From: Ophiostoma sp. CBS 140.51 | Taxonomy: Eukaryota > Ascomycota > Sordariomycetes > Ophiostomatales > Ophiostomataceae | DNA length: 44,585 bases | Assembly: GCA_029298735.1 (NCBI GenBank) | Contig: JANSLP010000267.1 | Span: forward strand, 1-44,585 | Direction: 5' to 3' | Part shown: piece after piece, positions 32,128 through 44,108 of the stretch | Position numbering within the stretch: position 1 is the first letter of the stretch | Layout: every line of letters begins with the position of its first letter | Position numbers and translations under genes: made by a program | The notes under the pieces: model-generated | Database searches by the model: none | Told to the model about the DNA's origin: nothing | The model's input: the letters and a program-made list of their open reading frames with translations, nothing else

Positions 32128-33194
32128 TCAATCCAACAGCCACTGCACACCCGATTGCAATTCCTTGGCAGCCACCTGTGTCTTTGTCATCTCGGGGAAA
32201 ATCCAAAACGCATGCGGTACACCGCTGTATACATTCACCCGCACTGGCACGCCCGCTGCTTCCAGTGCATCGGCGTACGCCAGACCCTCGTCCCGCAGTG
32301 GGTCTCGTCCACAAAGCTGGAAGTAGGCACGAGGCACGCCCGTGAACGTTGACGCCAGAAGTGGTGATACGGTCGGGTCCTCGATGTTTGGCGGGTTGTA
32401 CCAGTCCAAGAACTGCTCCATAGCACCGCGGCTCAAGATGGGTGAGTCGTGCATCTCGTCCATGCTGTACAGTCCGCGTGCCAAGAGTTCTTTCTTGCTT
32501 TGGCAGACAACGGGGATGCGTAGAAGCTGGCCGTGAATGGTGATGCCGCAGGAGGCTGCTTGTTGGGCGAGAACAGCGGCCAAATTTGCGCCTGCAGATG
32601 TGCCACCGACCAAAATCTTTGCCTTGTCGACGTTGAGCTCGGCTGCATGTTGGAGTAACTGTATTGCGTGTTAGATGATTGCCACAAAATACAACAGTGG
32701 AGAATATGACCTACCCAGTCCAAGGAATCCCATGAATCGTTGAGTGCTGCTGGATACGGATTCTCTGGTGCTAGCCGGTAGTCAACGCCGACGACAACGA
32801 TTTTCCGGCCCACACACAAAGACCGACACGTTCGATCTTCGCCATCCAAGTCGCCAAGAGCAAAGCCGCCGCCGTGAAAGTACAGCATGGCTGGCACACT
32901 CTCCAGTCGGCCCTCGTTTGAGCTTCCGTTTGGCACGTACGTCCTTAACTTGATGTTGGCGTGTGGTGTCTGGACATCGTGGTCTGTGACGGTCAACCCC
33001 TGGTCGATTGGTGCTGCCTTGCCTTGTCCTCGCATCTTGGTGTTGTACATGATTTGCCGCACATCGGCCACGGGGCCCTCGAGTGACGGCACATGGTCCT
33101 TGTTGGCCTCGTAAAAGGCTTCCCACTCGTCGTCGCGCGGTGCAAACTCAAGGCGGCGCGACAGCCACGTGGTGGCCGGCGGGGCGGACCCCAT
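32128..33194 (-). CDS. HSL-family alpha/beta hydrolase
   Basis: Two exons on the minus strand, 33194-32715 and 32658-32128, with a 56-bp intron (GTAGGT, CTAAC, CAG), give 336 aa. The oxyanion-hole motif HGGG (107-110) and the nucleophile elbow GTSAG (179-183, Ser181) place it in the hormone-sensitive-lipase esterase family. Most family members have GDSAG. The acid is D279 in CGRDPLRDEG and the base is H309 in GVPHAFW. The length is normal and no signal peptide is seen. In a locus with two Baeyer-Villiger enzymes it is an obvious candidate for opening the lactone or ester product, but this is inference. Confidence 0.9.
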
Positions 33195-34462
33195 CAGTGT
33201 GGATGTTGCTGCTTTGGAATGTCGTGTAGATGGTGAGGTAGGATGTCGTTGAAGGACGTCGTTGTAGGGTATCGTTATCGTGAAAGGCCCTTTGTCTACC
33301 GGCGACAGTGTATGGTGGGCAGCCTGATCTCGTCTCGCTAGATTTATGTGAATTAGAGAACCTCGACCTGCAGCCGCTCTTCTTCTATTCCTCACAAGAG
33401 CACGCGAGACGTCAGCCGTTTAGTATACACAAGAACCTTTAATCCGTAGCGCATTACTTTGTGAATGCGAATTATTCAGACCAATTGTCACATTTTCCGT
33501 GTCCTAACTTCCATGATCCATATCCACAATTCATAACGCGCCTCCTTTCTCTCCCTTCCTCGCGGAGGATGCCGTCCGTCCCTTGGGTTCTTGGATTCTC
33601 GGCGTGGAGGCCCGTGTTAGTGTTAATGTTATCCTTGACCAAACCAAAACCTTGGTGTCTTGAGTCGGCGTTTTGTCCGATACGGGAACGGCTTCTTAAA
33701 ATCAATAACCCGTTGTGCACTAACACGGGGTCTGGGGTTTGTGGGGTTTAGTGCTGTTGGTGTTGTTGAGGCTGCTTGTTGGCGCCATCCTAGCGCTACA
33801 GGGTGGGAAAAACAACCCGGCGAATTGCGGGGTGGTGATCATCCTCTTGTTGACAATGAATCAGGCAAACAACATGTATCGAGATGGATAGGGACGGTTG
33901 AGATGGCGACTGACAAATGACATCAGATGATGGCTCATTATTTTAATTTCCTGCCTGCCAGGCATGTGACATGCCGGTCAAGATGTGACGCCCGTGATAA
34001 ACAATGAATGCCAGGTTCTTGCAGTTGGTCCACTACCACGTTTTCTCAATCAGGAACGGTATTTTACCATTTAGCAATGGCCCATTGCCTCTACCACAAC
34101 GAATTTATTTATGTCTTATTGGTCATAACAATTGGCTTAAGGACTAAGTGAGATGAGGCCCGATCTCCGGTTTAAATGATTTGAGCGATATCTTGCAATC
34201 TCTACCGGCCATGACTCCATTTTGGAGAGGCTCTGAAGTATGTTGGGTATCTGTTGTCGTCTGTTGCGGCTCCGTGTATATGACGACAAAAAAATTATTC
34301 TTCCTCTTAGGCAGTATTAAGTGGAATAAGCTCAAAGATAAAAGGAATGGTAACACGAAGGAAGAATAATTTATTTTCATGTTTTGATTAATTTTACTTA
34401 GGAAAAAAAACTTTGAATGACTGATCTTCTACGGCAGCGGCAAGTCTAAGTAGCCACCTCCC
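33195..34462. other. Spacer between hydrolase and BVMO 2
   Basis: About 1.27 kb with no supportable gene. The inverted repeat GGCATG-TGA-CATGCC lies at 33961-33975. The part near 33195-33460 is the hydrolase promoter. Confidence 0.5.
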
Positions 34463-36314
34463 TCACACCTTTAAGAATTCGTAATCCTTCTCTGTATCCT
34501 CAAAGTACAGAGTCGTGTCCTTGCCCGGCGCCTCCTTTGTCGAGAAGCCATTGCCCAGGTAGGCAAACCGGTTCCCGTGGCGGCGAGTCCAGACAAAGTC
34601 TTCGTAGCGCGGCTCGTCCAACATGTGGAACCAGTGCAGACGACTGCCTGGGTGCAGCGCGACAATGGGTCCATCTAGAGTACCGTTCTTGAACCACGAG
34701 CGGCACTGTGTGCTCCAGGCGGTGCGCTTCATGTACTCGTCAATGTGAATATTAAAGTCGTCAACGGCTTCTTGCGTGGCGACGACGGATTTGATGTCTT
34801 GCGTCTGGGCCTTGTGAATCATGCGGAGCATGTACTTAGTGGCGTGCTCGGCAATCGGAAGGAGCGAGCCGTGGCCAACGGGCGCGGACGGGCCGAGGAA
34901 CACTAGTTTGTCAGCTGTGAAAATTCATTGTCTTTAAGGAGCAGGTACGTACTGAAGTGGTTGGGAAAGTTGGGAATGGCCAGGGACAGGTAGCCCTTGG
35001 CGCGGTCCTTCCACTGCTCGGACAGTGTGATGCCGTTGAGGCCCTTGATGGGGTAGCGCGGCCGGAACGAAATGTCGAAGCCGGTGGCACAGATGAAAAT
35101 GTCGACAGGGATGATCTCGCCCGTCGACAACTTGACACCTTCTGGCACAACTTCTTCGATAGGATCCGTGGCGACATGCACATTGTCTTGTGTCAGGGCC
35201 TCGAGGTAGCCGTTGCCAGGAGTGGGTCGCCGACAGCCAACAGCAAAGGATGGGATGAGATAGGGGAGGAGTGGTGAGTCGGCGCCGAGCTTCTGCGTCA
35301 TCTCGTTGATGGAGTACTTGAACGCTTCAGCCTGTTCTTGCGAGTCTTTGATGATCTGATGGCGTTAGTGGAGAAAATCAAGTACTTGGAGTGCGTTCGG
35401 ACACTCACAAACTTGAAGCGAACATTCAACTCCTGTTCAATGTCCTTGCGGTACTGCAGATACGCCTCTGGGTCTTCACGGAACTTCTTCTTCTGCTCGT
35501 CGGAAAAGTTAAAGTTGGCACCGCCCGGGCCAGCTTTTGATTGAGCGAAGCCGGCCGTGATGAATGTTGGTGTCCGGATGAAGGTTGTGAGATTTGCAAC
35601 CTCTGGCTGGATGGCAGCGACAATCTGCACGCCCGATGAACCGCAGCCCAATACAGCCACACGCTTGCCTCTCCAGTCCACACTGTCGTCCCAGTTGGCA
35701 CTATGCACGAGCTGGCCCGTGAACGAGTGCAGGCCCTTGATGTCGGGCCAGCGCCAGTTGTTCAGGACGCCAGAAGCCGTGATCATGAAATCGCCCCAAT
35801 CAGACTTGATCTCGCCTGTTGCCAAGTCTTCTATCTGCAGGTTCCAGATGGCCTTCTCCTCGTCCCAGTCGGCCGACACCACGCGGTGGCTCAGGTTGAT
35901 GTACTTGTACAGATCGTGCTTGCGGGCCACCATCTTGAAATACTCTAGAATTTCGGGAGAACGCGAGTAAAAGGACGTCCAGTTCGGGTTCGGCTCCCAA
36001 GTGAACTGGTAGTTGTGCGACGGAATATCGCAAGCACAGCCCGGGTAGCGGTTCTCGAACCAGGTGCCACCGACTTCGGGGTTCTTTTCGTAGATGACGA
36101 GCTCCGTTTTACGCATATACTGGTCGACGCGGTGGGCTAGGTTCAGGCCGGACGCGCCGGCGCCGACACAGATAATGCGCGTCGGCCGGCGATCACCGAG
36201 GTTCTGTTCTAAGACGGTGTACTCAGGGACAGCAGAGCCGGGGTCTGGGGTTGCGGCGGGGGTCGCCAGGTTGTGGCCGTTGGGGAGGACCCCATTTGAT
36301 TTTGCGTCGGACAT
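34463..36314 (-). CDS. Baeyer-Villiger flavin monooxygenase 2
   Basis: Three exons on the minus strand, 36314-35409, 35355-34953 and 34902-34463, give 582 aa. The introns are 53 and 50 bp. The FAD motif GAGASG is at 51-56, GGTWFENRYPG at 82-92, the BVMO fingerprint FTGQLVHSANW at 198-208, and the NADPH motif GCGSSG at 223-228. A CATGFD element (ATG type) is in exon 2. The protein is as long as BVMO 1, but the two differ throughout, so they are not a recent duplicate. It is divergent from the Zn2Cys6 regulator at 37170. Expected reaction: NADPH-dependent insertion of oxygen beside a carbonyl group. Confidence 0.92.
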
Positions 36315-36511
36315 ATTGAGAGATTATGGGAGATGTCGTGGAGAGTGTAGTTGGTGATGTCTTGTCGTCGCCGACTTGACGACCCTCCTTATTTTTTCCT
36401 GTCTGTCACTGCGTGCTTTGCTCTTAAGTATGAGCTCTTCAAGCTCGATCCCGTTATGAACCGTATGTTTTCTTCTTGGGTCGTTTGCGTCCTACCCGAT
36501 GATTTCCATTG

Positions 36512-36525
36512 CCTATCGCGATAGG
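36512..36525. promoter_or_regulatory. 14-bp perfect palindrome, possible operator
   Basis: CCTATCGCGATAGG is fully self-complementary and lies about 200 bp upstream of BVMO 2. A tandem CCGGAGA/CCGGAGG follows immediately. Confidence 0.35.
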
Positions 36526-37094
36526 GTTGGAGTCCGGAGACCGGAGGAGTGCAGCGGCTATAGAGGGCATTGAAGGTCCGGATAACAAGTTCCCGAGGTT
36601 TCTTGGTCTGTCTTGGCCAGTCTTTCCTCAGCCAATCTCGGTGTCTTGTCCGTTAGTCTCTTCATTGGTCTCTTGTCCCCCTCGCTTTCTGTGATTTCTG
36701 TGGCTTTCAGTGTGTCGTCCTTTCCTCTTTGGGGCTTCATTAACACGCTACCCCGCAAGCTAACTCCTCCACAGCGCCTCGTCCCCGCACAAATTGACGT
36801 GTGTTGCGCGACGAGAATGGGACTTGACAGGGTTGAGTGGCAGGCCCCAAGGACGCTTCGAGACAGCCGGTTTTCAGGCCGACGCGACTGACAGGGGGAG
36901 CTTCCTGGGCTCTCAGGAGAAAAGCAAAGCACCTGTAAATGAAGTAATAATGGCGAGACGCCCTTTTTGGCAAAATCACGTTCCATGTTTGATTGACCTC
37001 TGCTTCTTGTGAGATCTATCGTTCGTCTGCACCTTCCTGCTGTTGCAACTGCCGTCTTGATCTCGGACACTGCCGAATAATACGGGTCAATTTC

Positions 37095-37102
37095 CGGATC
37101 CG
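37095..37102. promoter_or_regulatory. CGGATCCG palindrome upstream of regulator 2
   Basis: CGG-N2-CCG is the form of site that zinc-cluster dimers bind. It is in TTTCCGGATCCGATAAGG, 68 bp before the ATG at 37170. Confidence 0.45.
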
Positions 37103-37169
37103 ATAAGGAAAGAGCGAACCACATCCACGACGCAGAACCTCATCCACCACCCACCACCCTCAAGTGGCC

Positions 37170-39665
37170 ATGTCGCCGGCTCCCGCCCCGGGGTATGGGG
37201 ATTCCGTCACCGTGTCGACTACAAACAACACTTCCAGCACTGGCAATGGTGACTTTGGCAAGCGGACCAAAGTGGCGTGCAAGTCATGTCACCGGCGACG
37301 GGTCAAATGTGACGCCACGGAAGAACAACCTTGTTGGCACTGCCGGCTACGGGGCACGAGTTGCGAGCTCATTGAGTCCCGGCGTGGCAAGTACATCCGG
37401 AAGAAGTCGACGGCCGGCACAAACCCATCTACAGCCAACGCCAACGCCAACGATAACCGACGATCATCGACTGCCACGGCATCCTCGGCCGTTGTGAAAA
37501 GTACATCACCACCTGGTATTCTTACGCCGCACACCGTTCACGGCGACACCCGCTCGCCCGATCCTACAGCCAATGCTCTCGGCCAGCCGAGTCCACCATC
37601 AACTATCCATCGAAGCAGTGATGGAGGCGACGACAACCAGACCGCAACTGCCCGCTCTGACGGCGACATGGGCATGGACGTTGCCGCCACGACAGAACCG
37701 CCCGAGAGTGAAGGACCCGAGATGCTCTACACCCGCATCCTGGAGGGCGATTATGCCGCCAACAGCCCGCCTGGCACCCTACCCATGGACAATGTCCGCT
37801 ACTTTTACATGGGCGAGCCGTTCAGTCTGGCCTTTGTGATCCGGTCACTGTCGGACAACCCAGCAATGCAAAACATGCAAAACGGCAGTCTGCAGCTGCA
37901 CCATCCAATTCCACATACGGTACCCGAGTATGCACAAGACGGCGCCGAGGCGTTTCGAGATACAGACCCGGCTGTCAGAGCATCGCTCAATCTGTATGGC
38001 GCATTCGAGATGCTACCACGAGCCGTCAGCGACGAGCTGGTCCGCCTCTACTTCCAGCTTGTCAACCCTGCCTATCCCGTTTTTGACCGTACCGAGTTTA
38101 TTGCTCTGTATCGACAGAATAAGGTGTCGCTGTTGGCTCTGCATACAATCTATTTCTTGTCCTTGACTGTGTGCGGTGAGGAGACCATTAAAGCAGCTGG
38201 GTTCTCAGACCGATTCACTGCCAGAAGAGCAGTCTACCTCCGAGCCAAGGCATTGTACGACACTGGTTACGAGAAGAACAAGATTACTGTCGTTGCCGTT
38301 CTATTCTTGTTCGGCTTCTGGTGGGAGGGACCGGAAGACCAAAAGGACTCGTGGCACTGGCTGAGTGCGGCCGTCAGTCTGGCCCAGACACTGGGGATGC
38401 ACCGGTCCACTGTCCACTCTGGCATGCACCACCGACAGAGGTCAATGCTTAAGCGAATATGGTGGTCCATCTACATCCGGGATAGACACGCAGCTGCTGC
38501 TCTTGGTCGGCCCTGCCGTATCCAAGATGAAGACTGTGACGTCGAGATGTTGACCGTCGACGACTTTCTGATTGATCAAGAAAACGACCGCAGTCTCATC
38601 ATTGAGGAGACAGAGTATCAACGGAACTATGTCATTGAGATGGCAAGACTGGCACAGATTCGTACGTATGCACTTATGAAATTCTTTCATTAGTTCGCGC
38701 TAACATAACAGTCGGGCGCCTTTTAAAACGAGAGTTTGCACCACATGGGGCTGCATCATCAGCCTTCAATGCCGACATATATGGCGAGCTCGAAGACTGG
38801 GAACGGCGCCTCCCCCACGACCTGAGACGCACAGCTGTCGACGAGTCTCTGGAAGCACCCTTTTGGTCGTGCATGCTGTACGCTAACTACCAGTAAGTCG
38901 CTTCACCCTGCACCACTTCTTCGTTGAGCACACCACTGACAGACCAGCACCTGCCAAATACTCCTTTTACGACCAAAGGGCTCCGCACCACTTCCAGCCA
39001 ACCATGTCCTCGTGGAAAAGAGTGCTCGTTTGGCGGCAGACTCCATCACACGTATTATTGAAGACCTGCTGGCCGCCGGCACGATGAGACTAGCTCAGCT
39101 TCACCTTGTGCCCGCCCTCTTTGCAGCCTTGTCCATCCACACTATTGTTATACAGCGCAGTGATGGAGTACAGAAACAGTTGGCCGAGAACAGGGCTCGA
39201 CAATGTATCCTAGCGTTTGGTGAACTGGCGAAGGGTTGGCCAGTAGCAGGCTGGATCTTGAGAATGTTCATCAACTTGATGAAGAAGCTGACAGCCGGTG
39301 GATCAACAACTGGCGCTGAAGGTCGGCAAGCTGTGCAGAATGGAATGGCACAGACTGGCCAACAGATGAATGGTCGTCCACCACAACCACAAACACACCA
39401 GCAGCAGATGCAACGACAACTGCAACAAGCCCAGGGGATAAACATGGCAAGCCCGTCAGGAGCAATGGACACCGTACCTTACCTACCCGTCGAGCACGGG
39501 GGACAGTCCTTTGTTGACGATGGTACTGGAGGCCTTGGCCAGGGTCAAGCCAACCAGTTCATTTCTGACATTATCTGGGCGCCCATGCAGAGCGAGTTTG
39601 ACTGTGACTTTATTTTTGGAAACACACAGGTGAACAGCGGGTTTCTGCCGTTCACCATGGGATAG
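37170..39665 (+). CDS. Zn2Cys6 transcription factor 2
   Basis: Three exons, 37170-38661, 38712-38892 and 38948-39665, give 796 aa; the first ATG is 37170. The introns are 50 and 55 bp. The zinc cluster has cysteines 37, 40, 47, 55, 58 and 65 in CKSCHRRRVKC...CWHC...C. A long low-complexity linker (residues about 80-200) precedes a fungal_trans domain beginning near LVNPAYPVFDRTEF. The C-terminus is Gln-rich and hydrophobic-acidic, a plausible activation region. It is divergent from BVMO 2. Its own promoter and the neighbouring dehydrogenase/cyclase promoter carry CGGATCCG, so it is the best candidate for an autoregulated regulator of the right-hand module. Confidence 0.9.
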
Positions 39666-39730
39666 ACTGGGGTAATGTAAAATAATTAAATGTATGATAA
39701 TGAAATCTACGTCTACAACTGTCTCCCTGT

Positions 39731-40727
39731 CTATTTGTCTTGTGTGAAGAACCCCTCACCCGACTTGACGCCCAGTTTGCCGTCTGCAATCATTTTCTTC
39801 AACAGATCTCTTGGTGCAGTTGGCAACTCTGGACGCTCTTCTGCGTAGTGCTCCTCAATGGCAAGGACTACATCCAAACCGACCGTGTCCATCTGCTCAC
39901 ACGGCCCCTTGGGCGTCTTGAGGACAGCCTTGAAGAGTGCATCAATCTCGGCAGGTGTGGCGACCTGCTCGTCCAGTGCCAGCAGAGTCTCCCGCTTAAT
40001 AGCCGCCCAGATGCGGTTGTAAATGTACCCCGTCGACGACCGGCGGACATGGAACGGTTGGAATCCGTGGGCGGTGCTCTCCTTCATCAGCCGTTCTATA
40101 ATCTCGGGGCGTGTCGTCTCGGCGCCCATAATCTCGACGGCTACATTCACGTTAGTACAAATCAATCGTCGTTGAGTACACTGAGGACTCACGCGTCGTC
40201 TCTGGCGGCCAGTAGGAGTGGATGCTGGCGAAGCGGTCGGCGTTCCGTAGGGTCAGGCCCTTCAGAATCTCCGAGATGGTGTAGCTGCTTGAGTTTGAGG
40301 CCATGATGACATCGGGTGGTGCTAGTCCATCAAGTTGCTGAATGATGCTCTTTTTGAGCGGCCTCGACTCGGGCACACACTCGATCGCCAGCCATGATTG
40401 CTGGATGGCGGACTCGAGCTTTTCGGGTTGAATAAAGGTCGCCTTGCCCCAGTCCGTGTTGCCTCCTCGCTCGCCAGGCAGCGACGAGAGAGGCCATTCC
40501 TTCCGCAAACGCTCAATCTCTTTGGCGGAACGTTCAAGCTGCTTTGGGTCCTTGTCGACGACATGCACTGGACGGCCACAGCGGGACCACTATAGTCGTG
40601 TTAGTATGTGTAGGTGAGATTAGATAAGCAGAAAGCAAGAAAGAAAAGGGAGGAGCTCTACCATGTAGGCAAGACGAGTGCCTTGGGTCCCCGCACCGAT
40701 CAGAGTTACGCCTCGAGACGACGTCAT
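39731..40727 (-). CDS. 3-Hydroxyacyl-CoA dehydrogenase family protein 2
   Basis: Three exons on the minus strand, 40727-40662, 40589-40193 and 40140-39731, give 290 aa. The introns are 72 and 52 bp. The NAD motif is GAGTQG (11-16), D34 follows strand 2 (HVVDKD), and the catalytic His lies in SIHSYWPPETTPVEI (H146, E157). This HSYWPP form replaces the HxFNPP of the usual enzymes, including dehydrogenase 1. Downstream come RRSSTGYIYNRIW and the C-terminal helices ending EGFFTQDK. It is head-to-head with the cyclase-family gene across 876 bp with two CGGATCCG sites. It would oxidise a 3-hydroxyacyl-CoA or hydroxy-acid. Confidence 0.9.
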
Positions 40728-40944
40728 GTTGGAGAGTGGAGGTGGAGGTAGCAGAAGGAATGGGGAGCTGTTGTAGGTGTTGTAGGGGAGTTGGCAGTCT
40801 CGACTGCCGATATCAGACTGCCGAGAGGTAGCGAAAGTGAGGAGAAGCAAGTAGTCTGCGGATCGGGTGTGAAGGAAAGTCTTAAAAGTCAAAGTTGTGA
40901 GCTTTTTTATCAATTTGGACAAGACTTTCAGTGGCACGAGCCAT

Positions 40945-40952
40945 CGGATCCG
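40945..40952. promoter_or_regulatory. CGGATCCG palindrome
   Basis: It lies in CCATCGGATCCGTCG, about 220 bp upstream of dehydrogenase 2. Confidence 0.4.
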
Positions 40953-41124
40953 TCGTTTTTGTCGATTCCGTTGATGCGCGTGGGGTTGCAGTCGATGGAA
41001 TCGATGCCGTTTGAGTGCTTGTGGGTGCTTGGAGAATGAGATCGGCGCCCAGAGACCGAGGCGTCTCGCCCGTTCAACATTCTGATTTTATGGAGCTAAT
41101 CTGAGAACCGAAAGTTGCCAGATA

Positions 41125-41132
41125 CGGATCCG
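41125..41132. promoter_or_regulatory. CGGATCCG palindrome
   Basis: It lies in ATACGGATCCGATTC; the ten bases CGGATCCGAT are the same as in the site at 37095. Confidence 0.4.
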
Positions 41133-41427
41133 ATTCAGGGCGGTTCAGGGCAGTGGCGACCAAGAGCTTCAAAGCTACAGTGGAGCTCCAGTGCGGGGAA
41201 GCCGCGGTTCAGAGGACTTAGGGAGAATCGGGAGAGTGCTGTGACGTTTCAGTGGATCATTAGCGCTTCCTTCTCCTCATTCCAGCACATCACCAACAGG
41301 AACCACACTTCACCCCGCGTTCATATCGGCGACTAACAGACTCGAGGCACTCCAGTCTGTTGCGGCTTTGACCCCGGAAGTTCTCTTTGCGGCCATGATG
41401 TAGATTTCATAATGAGGGGGAAACAAA

Positions 41428-41437
41428 TCCGGGGAAA
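41428..41437 (+). promoter_or_regulatory. TCCGGGGAAA element
   Basis: It is identical over ten bases to the copy at 21986-21995 upstream of dehydrogenase 1, linking the two dehydrogenase promoters. Confidence 0.4.
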
Positions 41438-41603
41438 AGGGATACCGTAAATAAAGGAGCTTGGTTCGGGGGTGCTCCTGCATATTTGTAGGAGAAGGGG
41501 CCTTCGTCATATTCCTCGTCTTGTCAGCCATCTTGACTAAGTTTCGACATTCGAGTTACACTTTCTTACCCCAAAATCACTTACACGCACATATTCTGTC
41601 AGC

Positions 41604-42717
41604 ATGGACAACGTCAAGAAGAACTTCCCCAAGGGCCTGCCAACACTGGCTGAGCTCGCCGAGGTCAACAAGGGAAAGGACGTCCCTCCAGAGACGGCCT
41701 GGATCTGGGGTGAGGAAGATGATGTAAGTAAAATGCAGTCAATGTATCTTCTCTACCAGTTCGATTGTTTCTAACACACTCAGATCGGACGTATCAACTT
41801 GTTGACGCCGGAGGTCGTCCGTGCTGCCCAAGAGAGCGAGCTCAAAGATGGCAAGATTGTGTCACTAAAGTAGGTCAAACTCGATGTGTAAATTTTGTGC
41901 TTCACTTCTGGAGCAAGTCTCGTTTACTTACAACTGCAGCTGGTCATTGGAGTTTCCCGCGAAACCGTCTTTCCACCGATCACCCCTCAAGCACCATATC
42001 GAGGTCCACCCTTTGAGCCCCGCCATCTTTGATGATTTTTACGACACAAACTCCCAGGCCGGCAGCCAGTGGGATGGCCTCCGCCACTTTGGCCACCTTG
42101 GCATCAACAAGATGTACAACAACCTGGACCCCAAAGATGTCTTGACCACCACCCGCTGCGGCATCCACGCCATCTCCAACCACGGCATTGCTGGTCGCGG
42201 TGTTTTGCTGGATTACTATGCCTGGGCCCACAAGAACGGCAAGCCCTACGACCCCTGCAGTGACCGTGCTTTCACTGCTGCCGAGCTGCAGGCCGTGGCC
42301 AAGGACCAGGGCGTCACCTTCAAGCAGGGCGATATTTTGTTAATTCGTGGCGGCTACATTAAGCGCTACCATGAGCTCGAGAAGGAGAACCCGGCCCGCC
42401 TCGAGGCGCTAGCCGAGGAGCCCGAGTTTGCCGGCGTCGAGCAGACCGAGGCCATGAAGACCTTCTTGCACGACACGTACTTTGCTGCTGTGGCTGGTGA
42501 CGCGCCTGCTTTCGAAGTGTGGCCCCGTCAGACGGAGTGGTACCTGCACGAGTACCTATTGGGTCTGTGGGGCTGCATTATTGGTGAGATGATCAACCTG
42601 GAGCAGTTGGCCGAGGAGTGCAACAAGCGGCAGCGGTGGACGTTCTTTGTGTCCAGCGCGCCCCTAAACTCGCCGGGTGGTGTGGCCAGCTTTGCCAATG
42701 CACTGGCTTTCTTCTAA
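41604..42717 (+). CDS. Cyclase-family hydrolase (PF04199)
   Basis: Three exons, 41604-41723, 41784-41869 and 41940-42717, give 327 aa. The introns are 60 and 70 bp. The fold resembles kynurenine formamidase-like putative cyclases. The usual metal motif HxGTHxDxxxH appears here as GSQWDGLRHFGH (about 112-123), the form common in fungal relatives. GIAGRGVLLDYYAW and QGDILLIRGGY also match the family. The C-terminal part includes AGDAPAFEVWP and a hydrophobic LLGLWGCIIGEMINL segment. No signal peptide is seen. It is divergent from dehydrogenase 2. Cleavage or formation of a lactone or amide ring is plausible, and with BVMO enzymes nearby a lactonase role is attractive but unproven. Confidence 0.88.
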
Positions 42718-42809
42718 TCGTTTGTAGTAGATGATGGAGTTGGTGATAGGAGAGCGCATTTAATCAACTATTTTAAATCACAAATTTACCAAATTACACA
42801 TCGTCTTCC

Positions 42810-44108
42810 CTACACGTAGATGTAGCAGAACTGACCATCATTGCCGCCCAGCTGATCATGCGTCTCGTGCAACATGATGGCCGGTCCCAGCCACTCCATA
42901 TCCACCAACGTTTCCAGCGGGTTCGTGTCTGCAGCCTCCCGCTTCATGTTCATCTGCATCGTAGCGTTGGAGTAAGGCACCGAATACAGCCGGTTATCAA
43001 TGTTTTGAATCTGCCAGATCCACCAGAGACGATCCAGGGCAGTGTGGTGGAAGTAAAAGAGTGGGTCGCCAGGCGACGTGTTGGGATCGCCTCCCGGGTC
43101 GACGGCTGCAACGTAGTGTCCTGCCGTATGAATGCCCCATGGGTACGGGTCATTCTTGGGCACAGGCGAGCCCAGCAGCTGGTCATAAAACTTGTCCATC
43201 TGCGTGTTCTGCAGAAGGCTGTACGCCTTGTCGTTGGTGGCACCCATAATGGCATTGCGGTTGACATCACGACGCAGACAGCGCGGGTTGGCGCCCGTGC
43301 CGTCCGACCGAGGATTCTTGGGGAGCTTGCTGCCCATGGCCATGGACGTGGGGCCCAGACTGACAACCATGTCGGAAAACGGACCACTCGTCACACAGCC
43401 ACCTCCGCCACCCGACTTGATAATGTTGGGCGTGCGGCCATACTGGGGAACACCCTTGTACGACGGATCAGGAGCGCCGTTGCCGCCCATGCTTGATGCA
43501 TTGCCGTTCAAGAGGGGAGAGTTGCCTGGGTCTTCTGCATATCGGTCGTAGTTCATGTACGGCTGGTAGCCCTTGTAGCCGCACTCGTTGCGCAAGGCCT
43601 GCTCAAACAGCCAAACAAAGTACTTGTGCGCGCCGAACAGGTGAATATTGTCGTGCAGCTGCATAGCGTGCGTCATATGGTACGCCACAAAGTCGTCGTA
43701 ACGACTCATGGCACCGGGGAACCGTGTCTTGTCCGACTTGGGCGGCAGCGTCATCAGGCACTTGATGGCTCCGGTGTACTCTTGCCGCTCCATCTCGGAC
43801 ATGTCACTCCACTCTTTGCGAATGGCGGCGTTATCGAGCGTGCAGTTGTTGTTCTTGTTGGCCGTAATCTTCTTATGCATCCATGCGTCGACATTGGGCA
43901 TCGCTGAGGCTTCCATCTTGTCGACCGAGTCGATGGGATACACAGGGTTACGGGGGCTCCTTCGTGCTGTTAGACGAGATCATCTTTCCGAGGATATGAT
44001 GACTTACGCGCTAATCTTGGACTGGTAGTTGCTGAACGGGGCATCAACGGCCGCCGCCCTGGCTCCAGAGAGCAAAGCGAGCGACACGACAGCACTTTGA
44101 ATCCACAT
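42810..44108 (-). CDS. Secreted tyrosinase-like copper oxidase
   Basis: Two exons on the minus strand, 44108-44008 and 43959-42810, give 416 aa. The 48-bp intron has GTAAGT and a CTAAC branch. The AG three bases after the branch is too close and is skipped. Two acceptors, GAAG and GGAG three bases apart, both keep the frame. A signal peptide (MWIQSAVVSLALLSGARA) directs secretion. CuA ligands are H128, H136 and H145 in YHMTHAMQLH...FGAHKYF, where the usual WHR around the third His is AHK. CuB is in GIHTAGH and FYFHHTALDRLWW. A TATATAT lies at about 44175-44184. It should oxidise phenols or o-aminophenols. A link to the rest of the cluster is uncertain. Confidence 0.87.

Larger units (their letters stand above)
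36315..37169. promoter_or_regulatory. Divergent promoter, BVMO 2 / Zn2Cys6 regulator 2
   Basis: 855 non-coding bases. It holds a 14-bp palindrome at 36512-36525, two CCGGAG copies at 36534-36539 and 36541-36546, and the palindrome CGGATCCG at 37095-37102, about 70 bp before the regulator start. Confidence 0.6.
40728..41603. promoter_or_regulatory. Divergent promoter, dehydrogenase 2 / cyclase-family
   Basis: 876 non-coding bases. CGGATCCG occurs at 40945-40952 and 41125-41132, and TCCGGGGAAA at 41428-41437, about 170 bp before the cyclase-family start. Confidence 0.6.
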